Shown: positions 22,603 to 32,635 of the stretch, in pieces
Layout of the letters: each line of letters starts with the position of its first letter
Position numbering within the stretch: the first letter of the stretch is position 1
Assembly (NCBI GenBank): GCA_902619675.1
Contig: CACNFA010000004.1
Coordinates: 16,644-80,643 of the forward strand
Direction of reading: 5' to 3'
Origin: an uncultured Pelagibacteraceae bacterium
GTDB lineage: Bacteria > Pseudomonadota > Alphaproteobacteria > Pelagibacterales > Pelagibacteraceae
DNA length: 64,000 nucleotides
Notes under the pieces: generated by a model
What the model saw: only the letters and a program-made list of their open reading frames with translations
What the model was told of the DNA's origin: nothing
Database searches by the model: none
Position numbers and translations under genes: made by a program

Positions 22603-23751
22603 TTAAATTTTAACTTTTGCTATTGAACCGAACTCATTCTCGTAAGCCAACTTGTAATTAGGTTGGTTCATGAGTAAGTATTTCATAACTCTCTTAGCAT
22701 AAGCTTTTTGTGAGTCTACAATCTTTTTAAAGAATGGATCTTTCTTATTGAAATCACCAATTACTTTATCCCAACCTTTTAATTGTTGAGCTAAGATCGC
22801 ATCTGAAGTTTGATACACATTTACTTTATGCTGGTTCATCAATTTAGATAAGTCAGCTGAGTATCTTACTAATGCTTTAAAGTAGTTATCACTGTTCGCA
22901 GCATAAGCAGCATTTTTCAGGATAGCCTGATGTTTTGGCGATAATCCATTAAATGTCTTCTTATTTACTGGGATTTCAAACATCTCTTGTGATTGGTGGA
23001 AGCTTCCTAAGTGATAATGCTTAGAAACGTCTTGCATACCAAACTGAGAGTCTGATGTAGGGTTGTTAAACTCAGCAGCTTCAATCAAACCTGTCTTCAT
23101 CGCAGGCTGAATTTCACCACCTGGTAATTGTCTTACAACCATTCCCATTGCTGTTAATACGTTAGTAGCTAATCCTACTGTTCTATACTTCATACCTTTT
23201 ACATCAGATACTTTTGTTACGTTCTTTTTGAACCATCCAAAAGGCTGTGCAGGCATTGGCATATGGAAGAATCCAATATAATCGAAACCTACTTTTGCAA
23301 GTGTTTCATCATAAAGTTTTCTACCTCCACCATACTCTATCCATCCCATAATTTCTTGAGATGACATTCCGTATGACGGACCAGTACCGAATAGAGAAGC
23401 TGCTGGATTTTTTCCATACCAGTAAGCTGTTACCCAGTGTCCCATATCAAGTACACCTGAACTTACTGCTTGTCCAATTTCCGAAGTCTTAACTACAGCT
23501 CCAACTGGCTGAAGATCAATTTTTAATTCACCTCCAGACATGTCGCCTACCATTTTTGCGTAGTCGCCAGCCATTTCAAAGAAAATGTTAGCGCCTGACG
23601 GCCAAGCCGCTTGCATCTTTAAAGTTTGCGGAGCACCAAATGCAATATTTGGCATTGCAACTGTTGCTGCTGCTGCAGCACCCGTAGCTGCTGCTACTTT
23701 AAAGAACTTACGTCTTGATGGAGTTTTTACTCCTTTTTTTATTTTTGACAT
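22603..23751 (-). CDS. dctP: TRAP transporter substrate-binding protein (DctP family), Tat signal
   Basis: N-terminal SRRKFFKVAAATGAAAAATVAMPNIAFGAP; EIGQAVSSGVLDMGHW, WFKKNVTKVSDVKGMKYRTVG. Confidence 0.93.
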   Translation of the reverse strand: MSKIKKGVKTPSRRKFFKVAAATGAAAAATVAMPNIAFGAPQTLKMQAAWPSGANIFFEMAGDYAKMVGDMSGGELKIDLQPVGAVVKTSEIGQAVSSGVLDMGHWVTAYWYGKNPAASLFGTGPSYGMSSQEIMGWIEYGGGRKLYDETLAKVGFDYIGFFHMPMPAQPFGWFKKNVTKVSDVKGMKYRTVGLATNVLTAMGMVVRQLPGGEIQPAMKTGLIEAAEFNNPTSDSQFGMQDVSKHYHLGSFHQSQEMFEIPVNKKTFNGLSPKHQAILKNAAYAANSDNYFKALVRYSADLSKLMNQHKVNVYQTSDAILAQQLKGWDKVIGDFNKKDPFFKKIVDSQKAYAKRVMKYLLMNQPNYKLAYENEFGSIAKVKI

Positions 23752-23856
23752 ATGTCCTCCGTTAGTTAATTAACTGAAATATTTAAGCATAAACTCAAAT
23801 CAGAGTCTCTAACTTTTTAGAATTATTTTAAATTGCAGATTCAATCTAGAAGTGTA

Positions 23857-24813
23857 TTAATTTACTTGATCTTTTGGTTTTTTCCCTGAAAAAAAATCCT
23901 CCAGATTTTTAGTAGCCCTAAATGCCATATCCCACCTTGTCCTTTTGGTAGCGCTTCCTAAATGAGGTAACAAAAAAATATTTTTTAACTTTAAATACTC
24001 AGGATGAATTTTTGGTTCACCATTATATACATCTAAACCATAAGCAAACACTTTCCCATTTTTCAAAGCCTCAATCATAGCATCATCGTTAACTACGTCC
24101 CCTCTTGCTGCGTTTCCTATTACTGTATTTTCTTCTAAATAACTTAAGGTTTCTTTATTTATTAGGTTTTTTGTCTCTAGGGTAGCAGGACAATTAATTG
24201 ATAAAAATTCACTTTTTTCAAATAAACCTTTTAAATCTTTATGATAAATCGCTCCGTCCTCCAAATCTGAAGAAAGTTTTGTTCTATTATGATAATGTAT
24301 CTCCATATTAAAAGCTTTTGCTCTTTTAGCCACTGCTCTACCTATTCTTCCCATTCCAAGAATTCCTAGTCTTTTGTTAGACATCTGTTTTCCTAATAAA
24401 AAATCCCAAGACCACTTCCAATTTTGTTGTTCAGCTGCAATTCGACCTTCATAGGCTTTCCTAGATGCTCCTAACAAAAGTAATATTTGAATATCAGCTG
24501 TTGCATCAGTCAAAACATCAGGTGTATTTGTAACAGTAATACCTTTTTCTTTTGCAACTTTAATATCTATGTTTCCAAAACCGACCGCACCATTAGCAAT
24601 TATTTTAATCGAGTCAGATAATTTAGAAATAGTATCAGCGTTTATTGGGTCTGTGACTGAACTTAAGATTCCATCATAATTTTTTGAACCATCAATTATT
24701 TCTTGTGGTGTATAAATTTTATCATCTTTATTTAAAGTAACTTCAAATAAAGATTGTAGTTTCTCCTCATTTTCTTTAAGGAGCCTTCTGGTAACGAAGA
24801 TTTTTTTTTTCAT
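23857..24813 (-). CDS. D-2-hydroxyacid dehydrogenase (glyoxylate/hydroxypyruvate reductase-like)
   Basis: LGILGMGRIGRAVAKRAKAFNMEIHYHNR, NAARGDVVNDDAMIEALKNGK, LPHLGSATKRTR. Confidence 0.93.
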   Translation of the reverse strand: MKKKIFVTRRLLKENEEKLQSLFEVTLNKDDKIYTPQEIIDGSKNYDGILSSVTDPINADTISKLSDSIKIIANGAVGFGNIDIKVAKEKGITVTNTPDVLTDATADIQILLLLGASRKAYEGRIAAEQQNWKWSWDFLLGKQMSNKRLGILGMGRIGRAVAKRAKAFNMEIHYHNRTKLSSDLEDGAIYHKDLKGLFEKSEFLSINCPATLETKNLINKETLSYLEENTVIGNAARGDVVNDDAMIEALKNGKVFAYGLDVYNGEPKIHPEYLKLKNIFLLPHLGSATKRTRWDMAFRATKNLEDFFSGKKPKDQVN

Positions 24814-24814
24814 T

Positions 24815-26113
24815 TTAGAAATTATCTAATTTATTTGGTTTTGGGCCACCAGTGAACCAATCAAGTAGTTCAACTGTATGTATAATAGGAATTCTAGTTC
24901 CCGAGGAAATTTGAGTCATACAACCTATGTTACCAGTTGAAATAAAATCAGGTGAAATTTTTTCAATATTTTTTACTTTATTTTTTAATAATGATTTTGC
25001 CATTTTTTGATGAAGGATATTATAAGTACCAGCTGATCCACAACATAAATGTCCCTCTGGTATTTCTAGAACCTCGTTCCCAGTTTTTGAAATCAAATCC
25101 TTAGGTTGTTGGTGAATTTTTTGTCCGTGTTGCATTGAGCAAGCTGAATGATAAGCGATTTTATATTTTTTGTCAGGATTTATATTAACATTTAGCTTTA
25201 AATTTTCATCTAGATACTCAGTAATATCTTTTGTCAATTCAGAAATTTTTTTTGCTTTTTTTTTCAAATCTTTATCATTTTTAAAAATATGACCGTAATC
25301 TTTTAAAGTTGTGCCACAACCTGATGTATTGCTTATTATAGCATCTAAACCGTTATTGAGATATTCATTATACCAACTATTTATATTATTTTTAAAAGAT
25401 TCATGCGCTAGTTTTTGTTTACCTAAATGATGATTCAGAGATCCACAACAGTTTATGTCTGGCATTACAACAACTTCAACATTATGTCTATTAAGAAGTC
25501 TTATAGTCGACTCATTAATCTCTGGAGAAATTACTCTCTGAACGCATCCAGTCAATAATGCAACTCTCGAAACTTTTTTTCCTTTTGTAACCTTATAAAC
25601 TTTTTCTTCTTTTAATTTTTTACCAGGTATTTTATCCGGCATTAAATTTAAGGCGTTTCTCAAAAATTTTGGAAATAAAAAACTAAATGGTTTTATAATT
25701 TTAGAAGACCAAGCCATTAACAAAAACACTTTAGGCCTTGGTAATACAAATGAAAGAATATTTCTAAATAATCTGTCTAGGAAAGGCCTTTTATAAGTTT
25801 CTTCAACATAATTTCTTCCATGATCAATCAAATGCATATAATTAACACCCGATGGACATGTAGTCATACAAGAGTAACAAGATAAACAACTGTCTATATG
25901 TTTTGCAATTTCTTTAGTGGCTGGTTTTTTATTTTCTAACATATCTTTGATAAGATATATTCTTCCTCGCGGTCCCTCTAACTCTTCACCATTAATTCCA
26001 TAGGTAGGACAAGTGGCATTACACATTCCACAGTGAACGCATTTTCTAATTATTGTTTCACTTGTTTTATTGTCTTTGTCCTGAAGTTGTTTTTCAGTAA
26101 ATGATGTCTGCAT
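24815..26113 (-). CDS. glcF: Glycolate oxidase iron-sulfur subunit
   Basis: CVHCGMCNATCPTYGINGEELEGPRGRIYL, CLSCYSCMTTCPSGVNY, GCCGSAGTYN-type CCG motifs. Confidence 0.94.
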   Translation of the reverse strand: MQTSFTEKQLQDKDNKTSETIIRKCVHCGMCNATCPTYGINGEELEGPRGRIYLIKDMLENKKPATKEIAKHIDSCLSCYSCMTTCPSGVNYMHLIDHGRNYVEETYKRPFLDRLFRNILSFVLPRPKVFLLMAWSSKIIKPFSFLFPKFLRNALNLMPDKIPGKKLKEEKVYKVTKGKKVSRVALLTGCVQRVISPEINESTIRLLNRHNVEVVVMPDINCCGSLNHHLGKQKLAHESFKNNINSWYNEYLNNGLDAIISNTSGCGTTLKDYGHIFKNDKDLKKKAKKISELTKDITEYLDENLKLNVNINPDKKYKIAYHSACSMQHGQKIHQQPKDLISKTGNEVLEIPEGHLCCGSAGTYNILHQKMAKSLLKNKVKNIEKISPDFISTGNIGCMTQISSGTRIPIIHTVELLDWFTGGPKPNKLDNF

Positions 26114-27394
26114 TTAAATTCCTGTATACATTTTCCCCGGGTTAAAAATTCTTTTAGGATCAAAACTCCTTTTAATTTTTTCACTTATTTTATACTTAAT
26201 TGGATCTATTGTAAAAATATCAGCAGAAGCTTTGAGGTCCTCCTCAACTTTAATCAATGTAACATAACCTTGATGTTTTTTTACAATATCCTTTATTTCA
26301 TTAAGCATTTTTATATTTAATTGATCAAATGAAGACCAGATTAAGCTACCTCCCCAGTCTATGAAATATTTTATCTCATAATTTTTGAATTTTTGTATTA
26401 CTTGTAAAGTCTCGCTAATAGGAACAATAATTCTCAATAAGTTGCTTTTTAAATTTTTAAATACCTCTAAATTTTTTGTTCTATTCCAAAAAATATTACT
26501 TTGTTCATTATCTAAAATTGAAAGTTCTTGATCCAAGAGACCCAATTCTTTAGACAATCTATTTAATCTTTGGTCAACAGAATTTATTGGACCCTCAATT
26601 CTGATAGCAGTTAAGCCTCCCTCATGCGTAAGATCATTTAATACAAAATTTTTTCCAAAATAATCTGGATAAAATACCCCGCCCGAAGGATCGGTTGAAG
26701 ATGATAAGCTTTTTCCAAGATAGTCTAGTGCTTTTTTTAAATGAGGATTCTTTATTACTAAAGTTTTACTTGTTTCTGGTTTTGGCAATACTTTTATTGA
26801 AAGTTCAGTTAATATAGTGAGTGTGCCGAAAGATCCTGATATTAATTTACTTAAATCATAACCAGTAACATTTTTAACTACTGTTCCTCCTGATTTAATA
26901 ATTTCACCTTTACCATTAATCCCTTGAAAGCCAAGTATATGGTCTCGAACACTGCCAACTTTAAATCTTCGTGACCCAGCAAAATTACATGAAACGACTC
27001 CGCCAATAGAACCACTATTACTTTCTCCTGAAAATAAATAACCAAAATCATTTGGTTCAAAAGCTAATTGTTGATTATTCTTACTAAGCTCCTCTACTAT
27101 TTCTTTTAGCGGTGTACCTGCTCTTGCTTTAATATAAAGCTCCTCAGGTTTATAATCAATTATACCTTTATAGTCAGAAAGGTCTAAAGTTTTCTCAGAC
27201 TGGAAATTTCTTCCAATTTTATTTTTTGATTTTAAACCGTTGATTTCTAAAGGAATATTTTTTCTATAACAATTCTTAACTATCTCAACTATTTCCTCTC
27301 TAGAAGACGGTTTAAAAATATTTTGATTAAAATCTAGGGATGTCTGGGAATTTTGTTTTTCCTCCATGAACATGAACTCTTCCTTCCTCAGCAC
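26114..27394 (-). CDS. glcE: Glycolate oxidase FAD-binding subunit
   Basis: FAD-binding GESNSGSIGGVVSCNFAGSRRFKVGSVRDHILG, C-terminal RIFNPGKMYTGI; downstream ATGs at 27373/27367 are alternative starts. Confidence 0.9.
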   Translation of the reverse strand: MLRKEEFMFMEEKQNSQTSLDFNQNIFKPSSREEIVEIVKNCYRKNIPLEINGLKSKNKIGRNFQSEKTLDLSDYKGIIDYKPEELYIKARAGTPLKEIVEELSKNNQQLAFEPNDFGYLFSGESNSGSIGGVVSCNFAGSRRFKVGSVRDHILGFQGINGKGEIIKSGGTVVKNVTGYDLSKLISGSFGTLTILTELSIKVLPKPETSKTLVIKNPHLKKALDYLGKSLSSSTDPSGGVFYPDYFGKNFVLNDLTHEGGLTAIRIEGPINSVDQRLNRLSKELGLLDQELSILDNEQSNIFWNRTKNLEVFKNLKSNLLRIIVPISETLQVIQKFKNYEIKYFIDWGGSLIWSSFDQLNIKMLNEIKDIVKKHQGYVTLIKVEEDLKASADIFTIDPIKYKISEKIKRSFDPKRIFNPGKMYTGI

Positions 27395-28829
27395 ATTTTC
27401 TAAGTATTGGATAAACTTTGCCTGGATTTAGTAATGAATTAGGATCTAAAGCTACTTTAATTGTTAATTGTTGCTGTATGTCTTTATCATTGAAAGCCTC
27501 GCACATTAACTCTCTCTTCTCGATACCTACTCCGTGTTCACCAGTTAGTGCACCACCGACTTTAACACAATACTTTAAAATATCGGCTCCAAATTCCTCG
27601 CACTTTCTTAAAGACTCTTTATCATTTGCATCAAACATTATTAGAGGATGAAGGTTTCCATCTCCTGCGTGAAATGCATTAGCTACTGGCAAATTGTATT
27701 TCTTAGACAACCTTGTAATTTCATTTAAAACCTCCGCTAGCTTTCCTCTAGGAATTGAGCCGTCCATACACATGTAGTCAGGTGCTAGAACTCCGCAAGC
27801 TGGAAAAGCTGCTTTTCTACCTGCCCAAAATTTTAGTCTCTCCTCATTTGATTTACTAATTTTTAAACTTGAAGAATTATTTTTTTCGGCTATTTCTTTT
27901 GCCTTATGAATATAAGCCTCAACTTCATGTTCTGTTCCATCAAATTCTATGATCATCATTGCTTCAGCATCGGTTGGATAACCTGCTTTTGAATAATCAT
28001 TAGTAGCTTTTGTTAATGCTTTATCCATTATTTCCATACCAGCTGGTATGCATCCCTCTGCGATTATTTGTGCAACACAGTTTCCTGCATCTTCGATTGA
28101 AGGAAAGCCCACTAATGCAGCTTTAACAACTTCAGGAGATTTTAAAATTTTCACGGTAACCTCTGTGATAACACCAAGTAAGCCTTCTGAACCAGTCATC
28201 AAGCCTAAGAAATCGTATCCTTCGGCATCCATCGCCTTTCCGCCAAATCTCGTTATGGTTCCATCCATTAGGACTACCTCGATACCTAAAAGGTTATTCG
28301 TGGTAGCACCGTATTTGAGTGAGTGAACTCCACCAGAATTTTCAGCAACATTTCCACCGATAGAACATGCAATCTGACTTGATGGGTCTGGAGCATAATA
28401 AAAATTTTTTTCTTGAACAGCATGAGTAATAGCTAAATTTGTTACACATGGTTGTGTAACTACACATCTGTTTTCATAATCAATCTCAATAATTTTATTA
28501 AATTTACCCATTGCAATTAAAACGCAATCTTCTAATGGCATTGATCCGCCAGATAAACCTGTTCCAGCTCCTCTTGGAACCACTTTAATTTTATTCTCGT
28601 TACAATATTTTAAAATTTTACTAACTTCTTCTACAGTCTCAGGCATCACTACAAGAAGAGGCATTTGTCTATACGCTGTCAAACCATCAGTTTCAAAAGG
28701 TCTCAATTCATTAGGATCCGAGAGAACGTTTTTTGAATTTATAATCCCGCGAAGATCTAAAGCGATTTTGTCTTTTTTTGACATAATTGCATTATCTACT
28801 TTTGGCATTTGTAAACTGCTCATAATCAA
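27327..28829 (-). CDS. glcD: Glycolate oxidase catalytic subunit
   Basis: VPRGAGTGLSGGSMP, IGGNVAENSGGVHSLKYGAT, HAGDGNLHPLI, GEHGVGIEKRELM. Confidence 0.95.
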   Translation of the reverse strand: MIMSSLQMPKVDNAIMSKKDKIALDLRGIINSKNVLSDPNELRPFETDGLTAYRQMPLLVVMPETVEEVSKILKYCNENKIKVVPRGAGTGLSGGSMPLEDCVLIAMGKFNKIIEIDYENRCVVTQPCVTNLAITHAVQEKNFYYAPDPSSQIACSIGGNVAENSGGVHSLKYGATTNNLLGIEVVLMDGTITRFGGKAMDAEGYDFLGLMTGSEGLLGVITEVTVKILKSPEVVKAALVGFPSIEDAGNCVAQIIAEGCIPAGMEIMDKALTKATNDYSKAGYPTDAEAMMIIEFDGTEHEVEAYIHKAKEIAEKNNSSSLKISKSNEERLKFWAGRKAAFPACGVLAPDYMCMDGSIPRGKLAEVLNEITRLSKKYNLPVANAFHAGDGNLHPLIMFDANDKESLRKCEEFGADILKYCVKVGGALTGEHGVGIEKRELMCEAFNDKDIQQQLTIKVALDPNSLLNPGKVYPILRKCAEEGRVHVHGGKTKFPDIPRF

Positions 28830-28831
28830 TC

Positions 28832-29995
28832 CTACTTAAGCATTTTTGATATTTTATCTAGTGCTTTTTGAATGTTATCCCTTGATGCGGCGAAGCTAAA
28901 ACGCACATAATCTACTGATGTTTTGCCAAATGCTGTTCCTGGAACAATTGCCACACCTGCCTCATGCATACATTTTTTTGAAAACTCACTTCCACTCATA
29001 CCTGTACCTTTTACATTAGGAAAAGCGTAAAACGCGCCACCAGGCATACTGCATTCCACTCCAGGTAAATCATTTAAACCTTTATGAATTAATTTTCTTC
29101 TTTGATCAAATTTTTCCATCATGTGATGAATAGAATCATCGGGTCCATCTAATGCTGCTATTCCAGCAAATTGTGAAGGTGCATTTACACAAGAGAAACT
29201 ATTAATAGCTAATTTAGTTACATGAGGAATTAATTTTTCTGGCCACACACTCCAACCCATTCTCCAACCTGTCATGGAATAAGCCTTGCTCCATCCATCT
29301 AAGACTATCAATCTATCTTGTAAATCAGGATAGTTAAAAAAGGTTGGCATTTCTTTTCCGTCAAAAATTTGCCTACTATAAATTTCATCACTAAGTATCG
29401 TGACATGCGGGTGTTTCTTTAACCCTTCTGCAAGAAAATCAATTGCTGGTTTTTCAACAAAACTTCCAGTGGGATTATTAGGGTTTATTAAAATTACAAG
29501 ACGAGTTTTATCTGTTATTAAAGATAAAATTTTTTCAGGATCAAACTTTAAATCTTTTTCTTTTGTCAAATCATAAGGCACTGCTTTAGCGCCTGTGTAA
29601 TTAATCATGGACTCGTAAATTGGAAAACCGGGAGTTGGGTGAACTATCTCTGCGCCAGACTCACCGATCATTTGTATTGCAAAATACATTGTCGGTTTAC
29701 CGCCTGGCATAATCATAATTCGCTCAGGACTGACTTCTTTTTTGTATAAACTTTTAATTTTTCTTGAAACTGCTTGCCTGCATTCAGCAATTCCGTTCGC
29801 TAATACATATCCATGATGTCCATCATCAATAGCTTTTTTTGCTGCATCCATAATATGTTTAGGTGTCATAAAATCTGGCTGACCTAAACCCAAGTGGATC
29901 ATTTCTTTACCTTGGGCCTCAAGTTTTTTGGCCTCAGCTAAAACACTAAAAGCAGTCTCTGTTCCAAGTCTTTCTAAATTTTTTGCTAATTTCAT
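28832..29995 (-). CDS. Pyridoxal-phosphate aminotransferase (class I/II, aspartate aminotransferase-like)
   Basis: INPNNPTGSFVEK, ILSDEIYSRQIFDG, LDGWSKAYSMTGWRMGW. Confidence 0.92.
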   Translation of the reverse strand: MKLAKNLERLGTETAFSVLAEAKKLEAQGKEMIHLGLGQPDFMTPKHIMDAAKKAIDDGHHGYVLANGIAECRQAVSRKIKSLYKKEVSPERIMIMPGGKPTMYFAIQMIGESGAEIVHPTPGFPIYESMINYTGAKAVPYDLTKEKDLKFDPEKILSLITDKTRLVILINPNNPTGSFVEKPAIDFLAEGLKKHPHVTILSDEIYSRQIFDGKEMPTFFNYPDLQDRLIVLDGWSKAYSMTGWRMGWSVWPEKLIPHVTKLAINSFSCVNAPSQFAGIAALDGPDDSIHHMMEKFDQRRKLIHKGLNDLPGVECSMPGGAFYAFPNVKGTGMSGSEFSKKCMHEAGVAIVPGTAFGKTSVDYVRFSFAASRDNIQKALDKISKMLK

Positions 29996-30044
29996 ATTTT
30001 AAACCTAGTATTTATTATCACTTTTGCAAACTAGTTTTTTTGCA

Positions 30045-31193
30045 TCACCTATATGCAATTTTCGTTTTATTTAGCTCTTTTATGCTTTTACACCCTAGTA
30101 AAATCATATCTCTTCTAATCTCATCTTTCATTCTACTCAAAATTTGCTCAACTCCTTTTTGCCCACCAGCCCCTAATGCAAATAAAAAACCTTTCCCAAA
30201 GCTACAGGCAGTTGCTCCAAGAGAAAGAGCTTTCAAAATGTGTGTGCCTCTTCTAATTCCACCATCCAAAATAATTTCTAACTTACCTCCAACTGCGTCT
30301 GATATTGCTGGAAGTTGATCAAAAGGAGACCTTGAACCATCAAGTTGTCTTCCACCATGATTAGAAAGCATAATTGCTGAGGCTCCAATTTCAACAGCTC
30401 TTTTTGCATCTTCAACGGACATAACTCCTTTTAATGCGAATGGTCCTCCCCATTTTTTCACTACATACTCAGCATCTTTCCAACTCATAGCAGGATCGTA
30501 TTGTTCGTTAATATAGTCCATTACACCTTTTGCAATTGAAGATCCTTTTTTAGTCCAATGGGAAACGTTAGCTAATTGAAATTTTTCATGAGTTAAATAA
30601 TTAAAAGCCCATTTAGGATGCGATACAAAACTTAAGAGGCTTTTTAAAGTGAGTTTTGGTGGAGTTGTAAATCCCCATCTATGATCTCTTTCTCTGTTAC
30701 CGGCTACAACAGTATCTACAGTTAAACACATGGCTTTAAATCCTGAGCTTTTGCATCTATCAATTAAATTATCGGTAAGACCTTGATCCTTATGAATATA
30801 AAGTTGAAACATTTTTGGTCCTCCAGAAACATTTGCTATTTCCTCAATCGAAGAAGTTGCCATTGTTGACATACTGTAGAAAGTTCCGAATTTTTCTGCT
30901 GCCCTGGCTGAAGCTTTATCTCCATCGTGATGATAAAGTCTTTGCATGGCTGTTGGTGCTAAAAAAAGAGGCATATCAATTTTTTGACCAAAAACTGATG
31001 TTGTCAAGTCAGGTTCGCCTACGCTTGCTAAAATATTTGGAACAAGATCACACTTTAAAAAAGACTCAGTATTTCTTTTTAAGGTAGTCTCGTCATCTGA
31101 ACCTCCATCTATGTAATGAAAAATAGGTGCAGGTAAATTTTTTTTTGCTAATTTTCTGAAATCTTCAAAATTATAACAATTGCTTAAATTCAT
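30045..31193 (-). CDS. lldD: FMN-dependent alpha-hydroxy-acid oxidase/L-lactate dehydrogenase
   Basis: HYIDGGSDDETTLKRN, LFLAPTAMQRLYHHDGD, LSNHGGRQLDGSRSPFDQLPAI, ILDGGIRRGTHILKALSLGA. Confidence 0.9.
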   Translation of the reverse strand: MNLSNCYNFEDFRKLAKKNLPAPIFHYIDGGSDDETTLKRNTESFLKCDLVPNILASVGEPDLTTSVFGQKIDMPLFLAPTAMQRLYHHDGDKASARAAEKFGTFYSMSTMATSSIEEIANVSGGPKMFQLYIHKDQGLTDNLIDRCKSSGFKAMCLTVDTVVAGNRERDHRWGFTTPPKLTLKSLLSFVSHPKWAFNYLTHEKFQLANVSHWTKKGSSIAKGVMDYINEQYDPAMSWKDAEYVVKKWGGPFALKGVMSVEDAKRAVEIGASAIMLSNHGGRQLDGSRSPFDQLPAISDAVGGKLEIILDGGIRRGTHILKALSLGATACSFGKGFLFALGAGGQKGVEQILSRMKDEIRRDMILLGCKSIKELNKTKIAYR

Positions 31194-31198
31194 TGTTA

Positions 31199-31702
31199 TT
31201 AAAAATTTTTAGAAAATGTTATTTGTTGATTATCTGTTCCAGGATTTGTTTCTCCCCAATCATTATTAGAAATATGACTATAGCTATAGCCCAATTTTGA
31301 ATTTTCAAAAATATCAATTCCTACTTTTAACTCACTTTTAAATTCTAAGATACTACCTAAATCTTTACCATCACCCTTTTCATAATAACCAGGCGCAAAA
31401 CTTGGCAAAATTTTCAGTGGACCAATACCATACTGCGCTTCGACACCAGAATATAAATAAACTGAACTATCTCCAGTTATAAATGCCCCAGAAACTGGCT
31501 TAAACTTGCCCAAAAAAGTATCCCTAAACAAATTTGGATTCTTATGTTCAATTCCGAACAGAGTTGTTTGGTCATCGCCTTCTTTATCAATCACATCAAA
31601 AGTTCCTGTGTAAAAGGATAAATTTGTATTTTCTTCATCAGCTAAAGTTGCAGAAGTGAAGAATAGAAATGTAAATAAAAAAATAAAAAAATTAATTTTC
31701 AT
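31199..31702 (-). CDS. Secreted/outer membrane beta-barrel-like protein (acyloxyacyl hydrolase/PagL-like possible)
   Basis: Signal peptide MKINFFIFLFTFLFFTSATLA; alternating beta pattern, C-terminal SYSHISNNDWGETNPGTDNQQITFSKNF. Start moved from 31747 to ATG 31702. Confidence 0.6.
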   Translation of the reverse strand: MKINFFIFLFTFLFFTSATLADEENTNLSFYTGTFDVIDKEGDDQTTLFGIEHKNPNLFRDTFLGKFKPVSGAFITGDSSVYLYSGVEAQYGIGPLKILPSFAPGYYEKGDGKDLGSILEFKSELKVGIDIFENSKLGYSYSHISNNDWGETNPGTDNQQITFSKNF

Positions 31703-31748
31703 TATTAAAAAAAATACAACTAATTGGTTAATATGTACAGTTAGCAAT

Positions 31749-32117
31749 TTATGATTTTTCAGTACGTTTTCTTATTAAAAATACAATAATTAACCCTCCA
31801 GAAACTAAAACTATGTAAGGAAGGGCCCATAGCAAAAAGTTTCCCTTATTTAACTTTGGCTTGTACAAAATCCAATCCCCGTACTTTTCAGACAAAAAAT
31901 TATAAATTTCCTGCTCTGATTTTCCTTGCTCTACAAGATCTTTAACTACCATTTTCAAAGTTATTGCAAAATCAGAATTCGAATCTGAAATTGATTGTCC
32001 CTGACACACCAAACATCTTAGGTTTTTATGAATTTTATTTTCATTAATTATTTCATTTGTAAAAGAAATAGAGTGAATATTTACCAAAAGAATTATTAAA
32101 ATTATTTTAAACTTCAT
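31749..32117 (-). CDS. ccmH: Cytochrome c maturation protein CcmH
   Basis: LRCLVCQGQSISDSNSDFA (LRCxxCQ), EKYGDWILYKP. Confidence 0.96.
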   Translation of the reverse strand: MKFKIILIILLVNIHSISFTNEIINENKIHKNLRCLVCQGQSISDSNSDFAITLKMVVKDLVEQGKSEQEIYNFLSEKYGDWILYKPKLNKGNFLLWALPYIVLVSGGLIIVFLIRKRTEKS

Positions 32118-32635
32118 AAAGAATTAGTTATTTTTTTTATTTCATCAAAATCCTCTAAATTAAGAGGGCCTATAAATTTTTTTATTACTACGAAATCTTT
32201 GTTTATTAAAATACTTTCTGGAATACCATAAATTCCGAAGCCTATAGATTGTTTTCCTTGATCATCTTTCGCTAAATAGTGATATGGATTACCTAAGTTA
32301 TTTAAAAAATTTAAAGCATTATTTTTTTTATCTTTAAAATTTACTCCTAATATTTTTAAGTTTGCTTCTTTAGATAATTGCATCAACAAAGGATGCTCAA
32401 TACGACAAGGGGCACACCAAGATGCCCAAAAATTAATTAAGGTATAATTATTTTTTTTTAGATTTTCGTTTGTAAAATATTTGTTGCTTTCAAAACTTTC
32501 TAATTTAATTTTACTTAGTTTAATACCAACTAAATTTTCTGTATCGTAATTAGAGCTTCTGTTGAGTGACAGATAAAAAACTACTAGGATAAAAATAAAA
32601 AATACAGAAATTGTGATTTTAATTATTTTTTTCAT
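32114..32635 (-). CDS. ccmG: Thiol:disulfide interchange protein CcmG/DsbE
   Basis: NFWASWCAPCRIEHPLL thioredoxin motif, GIYGIPESILI; operon. Confidence 0.95.
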   Translation of the reverse strand: MKKIIKITISVFFIFILVVFYLSLNRSSNYDTENLVGIKLSKIKLESFESNKYFTNENLKKNNYTLINFWASWCAPCRIEHPLLMQLSKEANLKILGVNFKDKKNNALNFLNNLGNPYHYLAKDDQGKQSIGFGIYGIPESILINKDFVVIKKFIGPLNLEDFDEIKKITNSL

